Part shown: positions 11,101 through 21,415 of the stretch, piece after piece | Layout of the letters: the number at the start of each line of letters is the position of its first letter | How positions within the stretch are numbered: position 1 is the stretch's first letter | NCBI RefSeq assembly: GCF_019049625.1 | Contig: NZ_JAFMOY010000113.1 | Coordinates: 24,212 to 88,211 of the forward strand | Source: Rahnella ecdela | Lineage (GTDB): Bacteria; Pseudomonadota; Gammaproteobacteria; Enterobacterales; Enterobacteriaceae | DNA: 64,000 nucleotides | Direction: 5' to 3' | The notes under the pieces: model-generated | Told to the model about the DNA's origin: nothing | Database searches by the model: none | Seen by the model: the letters and a program-made list of their open reading frames with translations, nothing else | Program-made: the position numbers and the translations under genes

Positions 11101-11245
11101 GGGCGGCGGAACCGGTTCAGAAGTGATGCAACGCATTGCCGCACCGATGATCGGCGGGATGGTGAGCGCCCCGTTGCTGTCGATGCTGGTGATCCCGGTG
11201 GTTTATTTGCTGGTGCACAGGAGGCGGGGAAACAAAAATAAATAG
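8111..11245 (+). CDS. cusA: CusA/CzcA-family heavy-metal RND efflux pump
   Basis: Inner-membrane proton-driven RND transporter of 1,044 residues, the length expected for the HME family. The N-terminus carries TM1 and the start of the porter domain ([16 protein letters not shown]); the TM4 region contains [20 protein letters not shown] with the proton-relay Asp typical of HME pumps. A Met-rich periplasmic part ([15 protein letters not shown]) supports monovalent metal export. It ends the operon; a hairpin element lies about 135 bp downstream. No two-component cusRS pair is in the window. Confidence 0.92.
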   Translation: MIAAVIRWSLKNRLLVLLATLMMAGWGIWSLQKAPLDALPDLSDVQVIVRVSYPGKAPQIIEDQVTYPLTTTLLSVPGAKTVRGFSMFGDAYVYVLFDDGTDPYWARSRVLEYLSQVQSSLPAGAKASLGPDATGVGWIYEYALIDKTGKHSLEQLRALQDWTLRYDLKTVPNVSEVASIGGMVRQYQVVADPQRMRARGVTHQQLVSALQNANQESSGSLLEMGEAEYMVRTSGYLKSLEDFNNVVVTVNSGIPVLLSDVATVRTGPELRRGVAELNGEGEVAGGVIVMRSGKNALETLKAVKVRLNALARTLPAGVEIVPVYDRQPLIEHAVETLSHKLLEEFVVVAVVCALFLFHFRSALVAVITLPLGILGAFIVMHYQGVSANIMSLGGIAIAIGAMVDAAIVMIENMHKVLEQWRHDHPGQQPTSADYWKVSERAATEVGPALFCSLLIITLSFIPVFSLEAQEGRMFSPLAFTKTYAMAVSAGLGITLVPVLMGYFIRGKIPDENASPINRWLIAVYQPVLTAVLKHPKTTLLCSGLFLLISLYPLAKLGSEFMPPLDEGDLLYMPSTLPGISAREAAHLLQQTDRLIKTVPEVASVLGKAGRADSATDPAPLTMIETTIRFKPHDQWRPGMTPDKLVTELDNAVKLPGIANVWVPPIRNRLDMLATGIKSPVGIKVNGNNIAQIEAVAQQIEHIVKQVPGVTSALAERLEGGRYVDIDINRREAARYGVTVSELQSLVSTLVGGENIGETLEGRERYPINLRYPRELRDNVQSLRDLPVLTASGAQVPLSALASVNITDGPPMLKSENARLSDWIYVDLRGRDLKSAVEDMQQAVNQQVKLPEGVTVSWSGQFEYLERATAKLKIVLPVTLLIIFVLLYVTFSSVRDALLIMVTLPFALTGGVWLLYLLNFNLSVAAAVGFIALAGVAAEFGVIMVLYLNQAVQRQQAAGKEMTEAELCDAIHHGAVLRVRPKAMTVATIMAGLLPIMWGGGTGSEVMQRIAAPMIGGMVSAPLLSMLVIPVVYLLVHRRRGNKNK

Positions 11246-11379
11246 TTTTTTCAGTTGCACTGAACGCTGCTGATGTCAACACCTTGGGATTGCAGCCTCA
11301 GGTCTGCAACCTCTCATTCAGCAAGCTTTCTGAAACGCCCGTACGATCTTAAATTCAACGGCAGAATGTTTTTATCTTT

Positions 11380-11407
11380 GCTCCTCCCCCTGCGAAGGGG
11401 GAGGAGC
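11380..11407. repeat. G/C-rich palindromic element, copy 1
   Basis: Perfect 11-bp inverted repeat (GCTCCTCCCCC / GGGGGAGGAGC) around a TGCGAA loop. The same core with the same loop recurs at 20383-20404. It lies between the convergent cusA and mscS-type genes and could act as a terminator or as a dispersed REP-like repeat. Confidence 0.65.
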
Positions 11408-11429
11408 TGACCGGATGATTCATTGGATT

Positions 11430-13853
11430 TTACTCCTCCACCGGAACAACCCTCACTGCCGGTTTTTCCAAAATCATCGTCTGCGTCTGACTCAGACTGA
11501 TCCCCGCTGCGCGCAGCATTTTGAGGATTTCATACAGCAAATCACTGCGCGTGCCGCTGACCATGCGCGGGCTGTTTACGTAGCCCGTCACGCTCAGCAC
11601 AATCCCTGTCGGCCCCAGCTCTTTGAAACTCACCGACGCCGGTGGATTTTCCAAAATGGCTTCATGCAGATTGTAGGCTTCCAGCAGCAATGTCTTCACC
11701 TGTTCCGGATCGATATCCAGCGGGAAAGTCAGCGCGATAGTCGCCACGCCCTGCGCGTTACCCATCGTGGCGTTACGCACGTTCTGCGAAATCAGCTGGG
11801 AGTTCGGCACAATCACGGTGGATTTGTCGCTCAGCTGAATTTCAGTGGCGCGGACATTGATACGACGAATATCCCCTTCCACGCCGCTGATGCTTATCAA
11901 ATCACCCACTTTTACCGGACGCTCAGTCAGCAGGATCAGACCGGAGATAAAGTTCTTCACAATCTCCTGCAAGCCAAAACCGATACCGACCGACAACGCA
12001 CTGACGATCCACGCCAGTTTGTTCCATTCGATGCCCAGCGACGACAGCGTCAGCAGGATAATCAGTACATAGCCCACGTTGGTGAACAGCGTCACCAGCG
12101 AGGCACGCATACCGCGATCCATCATGGTTTTTGGCAGGAAATCGTTATCGAGCCAGCGGCGTGCAGAACGCAGAATATACCAGCCGACCACCAGACACAG
12201 CACCGCGTTAACCGCGTGCGCCGGAATGATGTTCATGCTTTCCAGGCCCTTTCCGCCCCAGATATCGACAATTTTCGCCAGCAATTCCAGCGGCGTAGTC
12301 GTTCCGAATGTGCCGTTCAGCAGCGCAACGGCGGCCATCAGCAGCAGCGCGGTTTTGCCGATTGCTGAGAACAAAGTCGCAGCCAGCGACAGATGGCGAT
12401 CATTGACGCTCAGCGTGCCTTTGAGGATTTTGCCGCTGTGTGTAGTCGGCGAGAACACGCTTTCGCAGAGATCGACAACAAAGTGGATCAGCAGATACAG
12501 GCAGCTGACCACCAGACCAATCCACAGCAGTTCGAAGGTGACGAAACGCGCCAGCGGGATGTAACCAATCAGCAGCGCCATCAGAATGACAAACGCCGTC
12601 AGGCTGATGACCAGATGGATAAGCCCTGCCAGCGTGGAACGCGCTTCGGTCTGCTCGCCATCGGCTTTCATTTTACGACGCATCCGGTTCACGCGAACCG
12701 GCGCAATCAGGCAGTTGAGCGCCACCAGCAACGCTGCGAGTCCGTTACCAAATAACGTAGCGGCAACGCTGGCACCGACCAGATTATTCAGCTGTTCGAT
12801 GATACCGAACAGGAAGATAAAGCCCGCCAGCAGTATCGGAAACGACGCCAGCGTTTTAGCCAGCGGATCCGCAATCCCCGGCAGACGCCAGGACGGATGA
12901 TTGTTCGAAAGCAGCGCAATGCCCAGACCGGCTATCACTGCCGAGAAATAAGTCAGCTCGACCAGTTGCCCGGCAAACTCAATCACCCACGGTGAGGTGT
13001 CCGGCAGGCGGGTGAAAATATACCCCAGCAGCTGGACGCTGATCCCAAGCGTCAGCGTGGTACTCAGCGTGGTGAAACAGGCGAGGAAACTGCGACGAAA
13101 ACGCCCCTGCGGCAACCAGCGCGGCAGGATCCAGTTCATCGGTTTATCCAGCAGATATCGCCCCGCCAGACCAATCACCAGCGCCAGCAGCAGGTAAATT
13201 GCGGTCCCGATGCGCCAGTCATCACTCCATGCCTGAGTCCAGGCGTCTTTAACCTGCGAACCAAAATCATCAAAACGCGCCGCATCGTTATCATTCGGAT
13301 TGATAAGCGGTGCCCAGAAATTGCCGCCAAGAATACTGCCGGTGTTGAGCGCAATTTGGGTTTTCAGCGCGTCACGGCGTAAGCCTAAAATCTGCGAGGA
13401 AAGGTTACGAGCGCCCACGCCAATCGCTTTGGTCTGCTCAATTTGGGTGGTCAGCAGGGTTTTGCTGTTATTGAGCTTGTTGCGCTGGCTGATTACCTGC
13501 GGCGTTTCCGTCAGGGTACCCGGCGCAGGGGCTGGCCCCAGTACATCAAGCTGTGCCTGAACCTGCGTCAGCTGCGGTTCCAGCGCCACGGTCAGTTTAT
13601 CGGCGTCGTCAGCCAGCTTGATGGCTTCGTCACTCAGACCGGTGAATTTCTTATCGGATTTAGCCGCAGAAACCTGCTGTTTAAGCGAATCCAGACGTTT
13701 TTGTAACGCCGGTAAAGCGGTGCTGGCATTCACTTTAACCGGTTGTTCAGCCGCTGGCTGGCCGGTGCTGTCGTCCGCGTAACTCAGTACCGGCGTCAGG
13801 AATAAACATGACAACAATGCCAGCAACAACGGCACTCTTAACATTTTTTGCAT
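11430..13853 (-). CDS. MscS-family mechanosensitive channel with DUF3772 domain
   Basis: Inner-membrane mechanosensitive channel of 807 residues. A signal peptide (LLLALLSCLFLTPVLSYA) is followed by a periplasmic helical region of DUF3772 type with coiled-coil character (residues 45-180), then about ten hydrophobic segments. The C-terminal MscS core includes the pore helix region (SALSVGIGFGLQEIVKNFISG) and the beta domain (GDLISISGVEGDIRRINVRAT). It is related to the large enteric paralogues such as YbiO, but I would not assign a specific symbol. Function: release of solutes on hypo-osmotic shock. Confidence 0.88.
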   Translation of the reverse strand: MQKMLRVPLLLALLSCLFLTPVLSYADDSTGQPAAEQPVKVNASTALPALQKRLDSLKQQVSAAKSDKKFTGLSDEAIKLADDADKLTVALEPQLTQVQAQLDVLGPAPAPGTLTETPQVISQRNKLNNSKTLLTTQIEQTKAIGVGARNLSSQILGLRRDALKTQIALNTGSILGGNFWAPLINPNDNDAARFDDFGSQVKDAWTQAWSDDWRIGTAIYLLLALVIGLAGRYLLDKPMNWILPRWLPQGRFRRSFLACFTTLSTTLTLGISVQLLGYIFTRLPDTSPWVIEFAGQLVELTYFSAVIAGLGIALLSNNHPSWRLPGIADPLAKTLASFPILLAGFIFLFGIIEQLNNLVGASVAATLFGNGLAALLVALNCLIAPVRVNRMRRKMKADGEQTEARSTLAGLIHLVISLTAFVILMALLIGYIPLARFVTFELLWIGLVVSCLYLLIHFVVDLCESVFSPTTHSGKILKGTLSVNDRHLSLAATLFSAIGKTALLLMAAVALLNGTFGTTTPLELLAKIVDIWGGKGLESMNIIPAHAVNAVLCLVVGWYILRSARRWLDNDFLPKTMMDRGMRASLVTLFTNVGYVLIILLTLSSLGIEWNKLAWIVSALSVGIGFGLQEIVKNFISGLILLTERPVKVGDLISISGVEGDIRRINVRATEIQLSDKSTVIVPNSQLISQNVRNATMGNAQGVATIALTFPLDIDPEQVKTLLLEAYNLHEAILENPPASVSFKELGPTGIVLSVTGYVNSPRMVSGTRSDLLYEILKMLRAAGISLSQTQTMILEKPAVRVVPVEE

Positions 13854-13961
13854 AGAAGGATGATTCCGGGAGCTCGAAAAATTATTGTTTTAGAAAAGCG
13901 GGAGAAGAATACTCTTTCTTATTAAGAAGAATAGTAGGGATTGTCTGTTTGTTTCACTGTA

Positions 13962-14000
13962 TGAAAACGGACAGCCCGCAGAAGGGGCTGTCCGTTTTCA
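13962..14000 (-). terminator. Long terminator hairpin
   Basis: Perfect 16-bp inverted repeat (13962-13977 with 13985-14000), 7-nt loop, with TTTT on the minus-strand exit side. It lies just past the stop of the leftward gene at 14003. Confidence 0.7.
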
Positions 14001-14002
14001 GA

Positions 14003-14821
14003 TCAGTCTTTTTTACCCAACATCTGGCGCAGGATCGCTGCGGAATCCGCTGGCTGAAGCGCCAGAATTCCTGAATAAAGGCTGATGGAAATTTCGCAGA
14101 CTTTTTCGCGATCCACATCAGGTTTGGTCAGATCGCTGAACATCTGCAATTGTTCGCCGTACATATTTGCCAGCGCCTCGCGTACCGGGGCCATCATCTG
14201 CACCACTTTTTCGGTGCTGACGGCATCAGGTTCCGCGGTCTGCCCGTTGCCGGTCGCCAGCAGTAAATCGTTCATGGTGTTGAGATCTTTCTGGAACAAT
14301 TCCGGAGGCAAAACCTGCGTGGTGTTAATGCCGCCGCTGACCTGCGGATAAAGGAATTTAAAGCAGCTGCCATCTTTGCGCGCCTGCAATGTCTGCATTT
14401 CTTCCAGATTGACCTGCATCGCCTCGTTCACATTGGCGTCCGGCGCGTGGGTGATACGCTGCGAGAGCAACACGGACACCATAGGTTTCACGGTGTCGAT
14501 GGCTTCCTGCTGCGTCTTGCCCTCTTTCTTCATGTTCAGAATATTACTGCGGATCTGCGCGTACAGCGCCGGTTCCTGCATTTTGATGGTGTTATACAGC
14601 GGCAGGGCTTCCAGCGCCTGATCAATTTTCTGCTCTTCGTCCGCACCAGCCAGACGCGGTTTGATCACCCCGCCCCACAAAATATTGCCGCCGACGATCA
14701 ACACCAGAAATAAAACGACCGCCGGGATACGCCCGATTTTGCCTTTTTTGTGTAACGCCCCAAGCAGCGAGCCAACCACCACGCCGCTGATGCCCCACAC
14801 CATCACTTCTGTCCAGTTCAT
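14003..14821 (-). CDS. Conserved hypothetical membrane-anchored protein
   Basis: Protein of 272 residues with two N-terminal membrane segments (residues about 7-22 and 31-51, separated by a KKGKIGR loop) and a long helical, probably periplasmic, C-terminal domain. I do not recognise an experimentally known function. Cysteines in GSCFKFLYP and REKVCEIS could form a disulfide. It lies 21 bp upstream (in the window) of the yojI-like ABC exporter stop and reads in the same direction, so the two may be cotranscribed. Confidence 0.75.
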   Translation of the reverse strand: MNWTEVMVWGISGVVVGSLLGALHKKGKIGRIPAVVLFLVLIVGGNILWGGVIKPRLAGADEEQKIDQALEALPLYNTIKMQEPALYAQIRSNILNMKKEGKTQQEAIDTVKPMVSVLLSQRITHAPDANVNEAMQVNLEEMQTLQARKDGSCFKFLYPQVSGGINTTQVLPPELFQKDLNTMNDLLLATGNGQTAEPDAVSTEKVVQMMAPVREALANMYGEQLQMFSDLTKPDVDREKVCEISISLYSGILALQPADSAAILRQMLGKKD

Positions 14822-14842
14822 AATCCGTTGCCTTCAGAAAAA

Positions 14843-16504
14843 TTAATGACTTCCAATTTGTGCGACCGCATCACGGCTGGCATCAATACGCGCCTGCCCG
14901 TGTAGCTCTGTCAGTTTGCCCGTCCGCATTTCCAGCAGGCGGTCAGCGTGTTCAAAATAGTGATCATCGTGGCTGATTGCCAGCACGGTTTTCCCCATAT
15001 CACGCAATTGCGGCAACAGCTCACGATAGAACGTCCGGCGGAATTGCGGATCCTGATCTGCCGCCCATTCGTCGAGCAACAGGAAATCACGCCCTTCCGC
15101 CGCCGCCAGCAATAACGCCACTCGCTTGCGCTGCCCTTGTGACAGTTGCAGGTTGGTTACTTCGTTGCCGCTGAACTGCAGTTTTTCTTTCATTTTCAGA
15201 CGTTGCAACCAGTCTTCCACAATCTGAGGATCCGGCTGGCCGCCCTGCGGGCCGATCAGCTGCCCAAACAGGTGGAAATCGGTAAAGACTGCCGAGAAAA
15301 TCTGGCGATACTGTTCGGCATTTTCTGCAGTGACCGGCACGCCGTCGAGAAGGATTTGCCCTGAACGCGGCTGATACAGGCCGGTCAGCAACATTGCCAT
15401 CGTGGATTTTCCGCTGCCGTTGCCGCCAATCAGGAATACCAGTTCGCCACGGGTGATGGTCAGATTCAGCGGGCCGACGCCAAAACCGGCGCCTTCTGCT
15501 TTGCCCTCATAGCTGAACATCAGGTCGCGCAGTTCCAGCGTCTGCCAGGCTTTTGCCGCCACAGCGGGCGTAAACGCTTCGTTGTATTCCGCCAGTTTCA
15601 GCGATTTCAGTTTGCCAAAGGCAACCTGCGCGCTGAGCAGCGTCGGCAGTGCACCGACAGCCTGCAACATCGGTGTTCGCAGGAACAGCAGCGTCAGGGA
15701 ATACGTCGCCGCCACTTCGGTATTGGACCACCCCATGCCATTGGCCATAAAGAACACCAGGCCGATAGCGCCCAGCATCATGATATTCGACCAGTTCACG
15801 GCACTCAGATGGAAGGTATCGGCGCGGATAATATGGTGGCGGTATTCTTCGGCATCTTTACGGTAAACCTCGTCAAACAAATGACGCGCCCGCTCGCGGT
15901 TCAGCGCCAGCTCTTTGCGTCCTTCAATCACTTTCTGATAATCGGTTTGCAGTTTGTCTTCTGCATCGCGCACTTTCGCCAGATGGCGGTAAACGTGTGA
16001 CACCAGCTTAAAGCCGCCAAAGATAGTGATCACCAGCCAGATAACCGTCACCAGCAGCATTTCCGGCGACAGCCACGCCAGATATCCGGCGCAACCGATG
16101 GTCAGGATAATTCCCTGCACCAGTTCCGGCAGGCGCACGAACGCCAGCGTGATATTGCGGATGTCGCTGCCCAGACTGGCAAGCAGTTGCGCGTTACCGA
16201 TTTGCTCGATGCGCTCGATATCGGTATCTAAAATACGTTTGATGAATTGTCCGCGCAGGCGGTAAATGAAGTGGTGGCCGAGCACAGTCAGGGCCAGCTG
16301 GGAGCCTAATGTCACGGCCATCAGCAGCAGTAATAAACCGAGAAATTCCGGCAGAACAATTAAGGAAGCCTGCGTGGTTTCAATCAGTTTCAGATTAATA
16401 AATGCGATCAGGCCAATGCCCAGAATGGCGCTGAGCAAACTCAGCGCCATTACACCTAAAAACGGCCAGCGGTATTGCTTAAAAACGACGCGTAACAACT
16501 CCAT
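14843..16504 (-). CDS. yojI: ABC exporter, cyclic-peptide/microcin J25 type (YojI-like)
   Basis: Fused permease/ATPase half-transporter of 553 residues (E. coli YojI has 547). Six transmembrane segments fill the first 300 residues. The nucleotide-binding domain shows Walker A (GGNGSGKST), the signature LSQGQRKRV, Walker B ([13 protein letters not shown]) and the switch His in AISHDDHYF. Family knowledge: E. coli YojI exports microcin J25 together with TolC, and the SyrD relatives export cyclic lipopeptides. No peptide synthesis genes are nearby, so a resistance or housekeeping role is more likely than self-immunity. Confidence 0.88.
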   Translation of the reverse strand: MELLRVVFKQYRWPFLGVMALSLLSAILGIGLIAFINLKLIETTQASLIVLPEFLGLLLLLMAVTLGSQLALTVLGHHFIYRLRGQFIKRILDTDIERIEQIGNAQLLASLGSDIRNITLAFVRLPELVQGIILTIGCAGYLAWLSPEMLLVTVIWLVITIFGGFKLVSHVYRHLAKVRDAEDKLQTDYQKVIEGRKELALNRERARHLFDEVYRKDAEEYRHHIIRADTFHLSAVNWSNIMMLGAIGLVFFMANGMGWSNTEVAATYSLTLLFLRTPMLQAVGALPTLLSAQVAFGKLKSLKLAEYNEAFTPAVAAKAWQTLELRDLMFSYEGKAEGAGFGVGPLNLTITRGELVFLIGGNGSGKSTMAMLLTGLYQPRSGQILLDGVPVTAENAEQYRQIFSAVFTDFHLFGQLIGPQGGQPDPQIVEDWLQRLKMKEKLQFSGNEVTNLQLSQGQRKRVALLLAAAEGRDFLLLDEWAADQDPQFRRTFYRELLPQLRDMGKTVLAISHDDHYFEHADRLLEMRTGKLTELHGQARIDASRDAVAQIGSH

Positions 16505-16570
16505 GAATTTTTCTCGTTCTGAATGCAGGAAAATGATGCTGCACGCAGTTTAATGACACATCTTGTCATA

Positions 16571-17971
16571 TCAAGAACAATTCTCATTTTCCCTGTTATC
16601 CGGTTTTATGACCATGCGCTCAAACTTACCGGCCACCACCAGATAGCCGAACATGCCGAGCAAACCGTGCGCCCCGACAAACCACAGCGCGAGGTTAAAG
16701 GAACCGGTCGCCGCGACGATATAGCCGATGACCACAGGCGTGATAATCCCCGCCACGTTGCCCAGACAGTTAAACACCCCGCCGCTGAGTCCGATCATTT
16801 TCTCCGGCGCGGTATCGGACATCACCGCCCAGCCAATCGCTGATAAACCTTTACCGAAGAACGCCAGCGTCATCAGCGCAATCACCGCCGCATCCGTCGA
16901 TACAAAGTTCGCCATCGCCAGCATGGCGGCGAAAAACATGCCCAGCACGAACGGTGTTTTACGCGCTTTCGAAGGGCTGACACCACGGCGGATCATGTAA
17001 TCCGACATCACGCCGCCCAGCACCCCGCCGGTAAATCCGCAAATCGCCGGTAAAGCTACCACCCAGCCCGCCTGCATGACCGTCATTCCGCGCCCTTTGA
17101 TCAGGTAAATCGGGAACCAGGTCATGAAGAAATAACTCATCGACGTAATGCAGTACTGGCCGATGTAAATGCCCCACAGCGTGCGGCTCTGGAACAGTTG
17201 CATCACTTCGCGGAAGGTGAATTTCTGGCGCGAAGCACGGCGGTTCAGCTCCAGATCGACCAGCGCGCCGTTGGCACGGATATGTTCGAGTTCGGCGGGT
17301 TTGATGTGCGGACTGCTGTGCGGCTCTTTATAAAAGGCGAACCACAAAATCCCGGCGAAGAGCCCGACAGCACCCATCCACAGGAACACATGTTCCCAGC
17401 CAAGCGCGTGAGTCAGCCACGCCATAATCGGCGTGAACACGCCAATCGCCATGTACTGCGCGGAGTTAAAAAGTGACGTCGCCGTGCCGCGTTCGTTGGT
17501 CGGGAACCAGCAGGCGACAATGCGCGCATTGGCGGGAAAAGCCGGAGACTCCACCAATCCGAGCATAAAGCGCAGGAAGAACAGCATAATGGCCGCTGAA
17601 ATACCGCTTACGCCGAACCACCCGACGGTGCCCTGTAACATCGTAAACACCGACCACAGCACCAGGCTGCAACCGTAGACCCGCCGTGCGCCAAATTTAT
17701 CCAGCAGCCAGCCGCCGGGGATTTGGCCGATCATATACGCCCAGGCAAACGCCGAGAAAACCATGCCGAGCATGACCGGATCGAGGTTCAGAACCCGCGA
17801 TACTTCGGTACCGGCTATCGACAGCGTGGCGCGGTCGGCGTAGTTGATCACCGTGATGGCGAAGATCATACCGAGCACCACGTAACGGAAGTGACCCGGT
17901 TTCGCCGCTTCGGCTGCCGATTCGCGGACAAGCGGTTTGGCGTTATCTGACACATCTGTAGGGGACGTCAT
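16571..17971 (-). CDS. MFS transporter, anion:cation symporter family (GudP/GarP-like)
   Basis: Twelve-TM major facilitator of 466 residues. The TM1 motif VINYADRATLSIAG and the loop2-3 motif GGWLLDKFGARRVYG place it in the anion:cation symporter group that includes the D-glucarate/galactarate and D-galactonate carriers. Substrate is therefore probably a sugar acid, but no catabolic gene lies beside it. It is divergent from a LysR regulator (ATG at 18143) with 171 bp between, the usual arrangement for a LysR gene and its target. Confidence 0.85.
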   Translation of the reverse strand: MTSPTDVSDNAKPLVRESAAEAAKPGHFRYVVLGMIFAITVINYADRATLSIAGTEVSRVLNLDPVMLGMVFSAFAWAYMIGQIPGGWLLDKFGARRVYGCSLVLWSVFTMLQGTVGWFGVSGISAAIMLFFLRFMLGLVESPAFPANARIVACWFPTNERGTATSLFNSAQYMAIGVFTPIMAWLTHALGWEHVFLWMGAVGLFAGILWFAFYKEPHSSPHIKPAELEHIRANGALVDLELNRRASRQKFTFREVMQLFQSRTLWGIYIGQYCITSMSYFFMTWFPIYLIKGRGMTVMQAGWVVALPAICGFTGGVLGGVMSDYMIRRGVSPSKARKTPFVLGMFFAAMLAMANFVSTDAAVIALMTLAFFGKGLSAIGWAVMSDTAPEKMIGLSGGVFNCLGNVAGIITPVVIGYIVAATGSFNLALWFVGAHGLLGMFGYLVVAGKFERMVIKPDNRENENCS

Positions 17972-18142
17972 GTTTTCTCTCCAGACTTATGATTGCACTC
18001 CCTGCTTTTTGTGACCGGATGCACAGTTTTTGCGGTTTCGGTCACGCCATTTAGATCTAAAAAATCCAAATTAATTAACAGAGTAGAAACATTTGGCGAT
18101 ACGGTCTAAGTTAAAAAGACAATGGAACAAGTCAAAAATTGA

Positions 18143-19087
18143 ATGATTGAATTAAACCAGTTGCGCTGTTTTGTGGCGGTTGCAGAGGAATTACATTTCG
18201 GCCGGGCGGCGAAAAGATTGTTCATGACGCAGCCTCCGCTGAGCCGGCAGATTCAGTTGCTTGAGCATGCGCTGGGTGCCTGTTTGCTGGAACGAACCAA
18301 CCGGCATGTCAGCCTGACCGCTTCGGGAAAGACGTTTCTGCGCGACGCAAAACTGATCCTCGAATTCACCGGGCAGGCGCAGGAAACCGTCAGACGCGTC
18401 GAGAAAGGCGAAATCGGGCGGCTGATGCTCGGCTTCACGGCGGTCAGCGGCTACTGGCAAATTCCGCAGATTATCGCTCTGGCAGCGCAGGAATTACCTG
18501 AAATCACGTTGGTGCTCAAAGAGATGGTGTCGTCCGCACAGTTGCAGGCGCTGGCGGCGCGTACGCTGGATATCGGCTTTGTCCGCCAGCCGGTGGCGTT
18601 ATTTCCGCTGGCCTATCAGTGCGTACTGCGTGAGCCGTTATGCGTGGCGCTGCCCGTATCATCACCGCTGGCAGCCAGACCGCGACTGCGTCTGCGCGAC
18701 TTTGCCGGACAACCTTTCATCATGTATTCCGCCACCGAAGGCAAATACTTTTACGACTGCGTGGCCGGACTGTTTGCGCAGGCCAACGTCGTGCCGCATT
18801 ACGTGCAACATTGCAGCCAGACCCACACCATTCTGGGGCTGGTGCGCGCCGGTATCGGGCTGGCGATTGTGCCCGAAAGCGCCCGTCAGCTGGGGTTTCC
18901 TGACATTCTATTTCGCCCGCTCAGTCATCCCGATGCGTTTGCGGAAATCTACATGGCCTGGCGGCAGGACGGTGAAACTCCGGCGCTGGCCGCTTTCCGT
19001 CAGTTGGTGACGATGCACAGCACCGCCAGTGGCGCTATCGCAAGAAAAAAGCTGACAGGCCGCCGTGCGCTTCCTAAACTGAGGTAA
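18143..19087 (+). CDS. LysR-family transcriptional regulator
   Basis: Regulator of 314 residues with the N-terminal winged HTH ([20 protein letters not shown], then [17 protein letters not shown]) and a periplasmic-binding-like effector domain. The divergent MFS transporter gene is the likely target. The stop codon overlaps the ATG of the DUF445 gene by one base, so the two are probably translated from one mRNA although functionally unrelated. The ribosome site is weak. Confidence 0.88.
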   Translation: MIELNQLRCFVAVAEELHFGRAAKRLFMTQPPLSRQIQLLEHALGACLLERTNRHVSLTASGKTFLRDAKLILEFTGQAQETVRRVEKGEIGRLMLGFTAVSGYWQIPQIIALAAQELPEITLVLKEMVSSAQLQALAARTLDIGFVRQPVALFPLAYQCVLREPLCVALPVSSPLAARPRLRLRDFAGQPFIMYSATEGKYFYDCVAGLFAQANVVPHYVQHCSQTHTILGLVRAGIGLAIVPESARQLGFPDILFRPLSHPDAFAEIYMAWRQDGETPALAAFRQLVTMHSTASGAIARKKLTGRRALPKLR

Positions 19088-20373
19088 TGGATAAAGAACA
19101 AGAACTTCGCCGAAGTAAACGTAACGCGCTCGGGCTGCTGCTGATTGCCGCCGCCCTGTTTGTCATCACCCTTTTCCTGTCGCCCAACTTCTGGGTTTCC
19201 GGGCTGAAAGCCATTTCCGAAGCCGCGATGGTCGGCGCGATGGCCGACTGGTTCGCCGTCGTGGCGCTGTTCCGTCGCGTGCCGGTGCCGTTCGTCGCCT
19301 CGCATACGGCGATCATTCCCAAAAACAAAGACAAAATTGCCGACAATCTGGCGGTCTTCGTGCAGGAAAAATTCCTCGCCCCCGCGACACTTATTACGCT
19401 CATCCGCCAGCACGATCCGGCACGGATGCTGACAGACTGGCTGAACGCGCCGGATAATGCGCAGCGGTTCGCAAAATATGCCGTGAAGATGATCCGCGGC
19501 TTTCTGGATGTCACTGACGATCAGCGTATCGCGCAGCTTATCCGCCGCGCGCTGTACCGCGTAATCGACAAAATCGATTTATCGGCCTCAATAGCCACGC
19601 TGCTGGAAAGCCTGACCAAAAACGGACGTCATCAGGAACTGCTAGATCAGGCGATGGATCAGCTGGAAATCTTGCTGGCGAAAGACAGTACGCGACAGTT
19701 TATCTCCGCGCAGATTGTCGGCTGGATGAAACGTGAACATCCGCTGACCGCAAAACTGCTTCCGACCGGCTGGCTGGGCCGTAATGGTGCGGATCTGGTT
19801 TCCAATGCGGTGAATTCTGTCCTCGATGATATGGGCAACGATAAAACCCATGCCTTCCGCAAAGGGTTCGACCGCTCGGTACAGAACTTTATCTGGAAGC
19901 TGCAAAACGACCCGGCGACCGCGCAGAAAGCCGAAGACATCAAGCAATACCTGAAAGATGACGAGAAGCTCAATGCATATGTCCTGCAACTGTGGGGCGA
20001 TATGCGCAACTGGCTGAAAGAAGATTTAGAAAGTGAAGATTCGCGGGTTTTCGCCAAAGTGACCGAGTCCGGGCAATGGCTGGGCAATGCGCTGGCGCAG
20101 GATGAAAAACTGCGTATCTCACTGAATCAGCAAATGGAAACTATCGCGGAGAAAGTCGCGCCGGAATTCGCAGAGTTCCTGACGCGTCATATCAGCGACA
20201 CGGTGAAAGGCTGGGATCCGCGCGATATGTCACGGCAAATTGAGCTCAATATCGGCAAGGATTTACAGTTTATCCGCATCAATGGCACGCTGGTCGGTGC
20301 GTTTATCGGCCTGACGCTGTATCTGCTGTCACAATTACCCATCGCTATTCCGTGGGTGATGGCGAGGATGTAA
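19087..20373 (+). CDS. yjiN: DUF445 family inner-membrane protein (YjiN-like)
   Basis: Protein of 428 residues matching the E. coli YjiN pattern: an N-terminal TM ([16 protein letters not shown]), the [20 protein letters not shown] region, a long alpha-helical body, and a C-terminal TM ([17 protein letters not shown]). The biochemical role of DUF445 is unknown. The start ATG overlaps the LysR stop by one base. Confidence 0.85.
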   Translation: MDKEQELRRSKRNALGLLLIAAALFVITLFLSPNFWVSGLKAISEAAMVGAMADWFAVVALFRRVPVPFVASHTAIIPKNKDKIADNLAVFVQEKFLAPATLITLIRQHDPARMLTDWLNAPDNAQRFAKYAVKMIRGFLDVTDDQRIAQLIRRALYRVIDKIDLSASIATLLESLTKNGRHQELLDQAMDQLEILLAKDSTRQFISAQIVGWMKREHPLTAKLLPTGWLGRNGADLVSNAVNSVLDDMGNDKTHAFRKGFDRSVQNFIWKLQNDPATAQKAEDIKQYLKDDEKLNAYVLQLWGDMRNWLKEDLESEDSRVFAKVTESGQWLGNALAQDEKLRISLNQQMETIAEKVAPEFAEFLTRHISDTVKGWDPRDMSRQIELNIGKDLQFIRINGTLVGAFIGLTLYLLSQLPIAIPWVMARM

Positions 20374-20382
20374 TAGTTTGCT

Positions 20383-20404
20383 CCCTCCCCTGCGAAGGGG
20401 AGGG
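20383..20404. repeat. G/C-rich palindromic element, copy 2
   Basis: Perfect 8-bp stem (CCCTCCCC / GGGGAGGG) with the same TGCGAA loop as the element at 11380-11407. It lies 10 bp after the yjiN stop. Confidence 0.65.
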
Positions 20405-20570
20405 TTGTCGGGGATATGAAAGACAAATCACAAAGCCAAAATATGCACCCACCATTATTTTAACTGCTCACCTTATTGCCCGACTAATTCTATTGGAATA
20501 GAATCATCCGACTTAAATATAACAAAACACTTTTTATTCGGATTTTTATTACCAGCAAGGATGCGTAAAA

Positions 20571-21365
20571 ATGATTTATTCGAGCAGGACGCTGTTTCTG
20601 TCCTCTGTTGTTTTTTTATCAGGATGCAGTTCTCAGACTAATATCACTCAGCAGGCGGAATTACAGCCTTCTGTCAGTAAAACCACCCTGCATATGCAAA
20701 GAATTTCCACTCTGGAAGATAAAGACGCCGTCACGATTAATGCCGGACAACTTCAGCCGGGAGATATCCTGCTTTCCTCGTCAACCGGCGTGACGTCGCT
20801 GGGCATCAGATTATTCAGTATGACTGGCGTCAGCCATGCTTCGGTTTATCTGGGCAACGGCGAAGTCGCTGAAGCGGTCGGAGATGGCGTACAAATTATT
20901 TCTCTTGAAACCGCATTAACTCACAGTAATTCGATGGTGAGTTTACGCAAACAGAAATTAACGGATTTGCAGGCGGCTAAATTAAGAATTTTCTCTCAGA
21001 ATAATCAAGGCAGAAAATATAACTACAAAGGCATTATTATCATCGCGCCTTATACACTGACTCGCAGAGTTTGTGATTTACCGCTGTTTTTCGGAAAGGG
21101 AAGAAGCACCTGTATAGACACCCTCGCGACGGTACAAATTGGCAGTACACCAGAAACTCAGAAAACTTTTTTCTGTTCCCAGTTTGTTATTGAAGCCTTT
21201 AACTTTGCAGGCAGTCCGATTACCGCATCTGACGCACTGTGGATATCGCCTGCGGATCTGCTGCATATGCGCGAAGGGGATGTTTCTTCTTTCGTTCCGG
21301 TTCAGCCGTTGCATTATGTCGGCCATCTGAAAAAGTGGAATTTGTACGACGCCGTCTTTGGATAA
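20571..21365 (+). CDS. YaeF-type permuted papain-like lipoprotein
   Basis: Predicted lipoprotein of 264 residues; the lipobox LSGC (residues 16-19) gives a lipidated Cys. The body has features of the permuted NlpC/P60 (YaeF/YiiX) hydrolase fold: LQPGDILLSSS, the catalytic His in VSHASVYLG, and the nucleophile Cys in FFCSQFVIEAF with a Ser/Asp-rich C-terminal part. Substrate is unknown; relatives are thought to act on lipids, amides or cell-wall peptides. A ribosome site (AAGGA) precedes the ATG. It ends against gldA across a shared hairpin. Confidence 0.8.
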   Translation: MIYSSRTLFLSSVVFLSGCSSQTNITQQAELQPSVSKTTLHMQRISTLEDKDAVTINAGQLQPGDILLSSSTGVTSLGIRLFSMTGVSHASVYLGNGEVAEAVGDGVQIISLETALTHSNSMVSLRKQKLTDLQAAKLRIFSQNNQGRKYNYKGIIIIAPYTLTRRVCDLPLFFGKGRSTCIDTLATVQIGSTPETQKTFFCSQFVIEAFNFAGSPITASDALWISPADLLHMREGDVSSFVPVQPLHYVGHLKKWNLYDAVFG

Positions 21366-21377
21366 AAACCAGTAAAT

Positions 21378-21409
21378 GTAAGTGCCTCCCTTTGGCGGGA
21401 GGCACTTAC
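21378..21409. terminator. Bidirectional hairpin between yaeF-like gene and gldA
   Basis: Perfect 13-bp inverted repeat (21378-21390 with 21397-21409) with a 6-nt loop, in the 50-bp space between two convergent genes. T tracts on either side are weak (TTTT on the minus side). Confidence 0.65.
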
Positions 21410-21415
21410 CGACAA

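Noticed and set aside
11415..12368. Long plus-strand frame of 317 codons antisense to the mechanosensitive channel gene
   Set aside because: Gln/His/Arg-rich translation, no ribosome site, and wholly inside a well-supported gene on the other strand; shadow of high GC-third-position codons.
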